In this document: piece after piece, positions 6,298 to 6,492 of the stretch
How the letters are laid out: each line of letters starts with the position of its first letter
Numbering within the stretch: position 1 is the first letter of the stretch
Assembly (NCBI GenBank): GCA_964559135.1
Contig: CAZLGG010000159.1
Location: 1-6,492 of the forward strand
Direction of reading: 5' to 3'
Length of the DNA: 6,492 nucleotides
Source of the DNA: DRQF01 sp964559135
Lineage (GTDB): Bacteria; Planctomycetota; GCA-002687715; DRQF01
The notes under the pieces: generated by a model
What the model was told of the DNA's origin: nothing
Databases searched by the model: none
What the model saw: only the letters and a program-made list of their open reading frames with translations
Position numbers and translations under genes: made by a program

Positions 6298-6381
6298 TCA
6301 CGGAGACACAGAGGCGCGGAGATGCATCCGGCGAGCGGGTCACGCTCTGGAAACTCTCTCTGCGACTCCGTGCCTCCGTGA
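6298..6381. repeat. 25-bp imperfect inverted repeat built from degenerate 8-mers
   Basis: The arms are 6298-6322 and 6357-6381, complementary at 21 of 25 positions, with a 34-nt spacer. Each arm is itself three degenerate 8-mers: ACGGAGAC, ACAGAGGC, GCGGAGAT on the left, and ACGGAGGC, ACGGAGTC, GCAGAGAG when the right arm is read in reverse complement. The four mismatches fall exactly four bases apart. From memory, CACGGAG/CACAGAG repeats of this sort are dispersed between genes in Planctomycetes, Verrucomicrobia and Acidobacteria and produce spurious short proteins containing HGGTESQR; a minus-strand frame here reads exactly that. It is a REP-like or small mobile element candidate, not a gene. 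Confidence 0.7.
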
Positions 6382-6419
6382 GAGAAAAAAGTGAACGTCA
6401 AAGAGGCTCGAATGCCATG

Positions 6420-6444
6420 CCCCCGCCCGCAATGCAGGAGGGGG
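6420..6444 (-). terminator. GC-rich hairpin downstream of the right-edge gene
   Basis: Read on the minus strand, a CCCCC/GGGGG base is followed by one mismatch and five more pairs, including one G-T, closing on a 3-nt loop. It starts 9 nt after the TAG of the minus-strand gene at the edge. A run of six T (6390-6385 on the minus strand) follows only about 29 nt later, too far for a textbook intrinsic terminator. Its place and strength still favour a role in ending that transcript. Confidence 0.45.
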
Positions 6445-6453
6445 TCAAGGTCA

Positions 6454-6492
6454 CTACTGCACGCGGACCCGCAGGGCGTTGGTGGCGGCCAC
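6454..6492 (-). CDS. C-terminal end of an unidentified minus-strand gene (partial)
   Basis: The last 39 bases on the minus strand read VAATNALRVRVQ followed by TAG, open to the window edge. A strong hairpin 9 nt beyond the stop supports a real gene end, and this gene would converge on xthA. Twelve residues are too few to name a family. The alternating polar/hydrophobic NALRVRVQ could be a final beta strand. The frame is chosen from context only. Confidence 0.4.
   Translation of the reverse strand: MAATNALRVRVQ

Noticed and set aside
6096..6401. Short minus-strand protein containing HGGTESQR
   Set aside because: It arises from the inverted repeat and the antisense of xthA; such proteins are recurrent false predictions from this repeat type.
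6432..6492. Possible plus-strand gene starting at ATG 6432
   Set aside because: There is no ribosome binding site, and the ATG lies in the loop of a strong hairpin. The minus-strand gene end explains the region better.
1..6492. CRISPR array, mobile element, tRNA/rRNA or defence island
   Set aside because: No spaced direct repeats, transposase or integrase motifs, tRNA-like cloverleaf or toxin-antitoxin pair could be seen. The genes are ordinary chromosomal ones with uniform base composition.

Overview
This is a GC-rich bacterial window (by eye above 60% GC), densely coded, with short intergenic gaps and Shine-Dalgarno sites. The content is chromosomal housekeeping: ribosomal protein S1, a ClpP-type protease, an M20 metallopeptidase, a DUF2254 membrane protein, a futalosine hydrolase-like protein (menaquinone synthesis) and exonuclease III. 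The ClpP most resembles, from memory, the ClpP1 type of Chlamydiae and relatives. Together with the futalosine-type enzyme and an intergenic repeat of a kind I recall from Planctomycetes, Verrucomicrobia and Acidobacteria, this makes a PVC-group bacterium such as a planctomycete my best guess. That is an inference with low certainty.

Layout. Positions 1-3151 are read on the minus strand. In transcription order they hold clpP (3151-2540), an M20 metallopeptidase (2510-1098, 29 nt after clpP) and an S1 protein (975-1, running off the left edge). The 122-nt gap between the M20 gene and the S1 gene carries a long imperfect stem-loop, which could terminate the first pair or act as an S1 leader structure. 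Positions 3152-3308 form a divergent promoter region. Positions 3309-6249 are a compact plus-strand run: a DUF2254 membrane protein, 14 nt, a futalosine hydrolase-like protein, then exonuclease III starting at a GTG that overlaps the preceding stop by 4 nt. Positions 6250-6453 are a convergent intergenic region with a GNRA-loop hairpin, a 25-bp imperfect inverted repeat built from degenerate 8-mers, and a GC-rich hairpin. The last 39 bases are probably the C-terminal end of a minus-strand gene.

How the genes may work together. ClpP and the M20 peptidase form a plausible two-step proteolysis pair, with ClpP making peptides and the M20 enzyme trimming small ones. The plus-strand trio is arranged like an operon, but its members share no obvious pathway (membrane protein of unknown role, menaquinone precursor processing, abasic-site repair). 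I see no mobile element, CRISPR array, tRNA, rRNA or defence system. The most unusual non-coding object is the periodic inverted repeat near the right edge.
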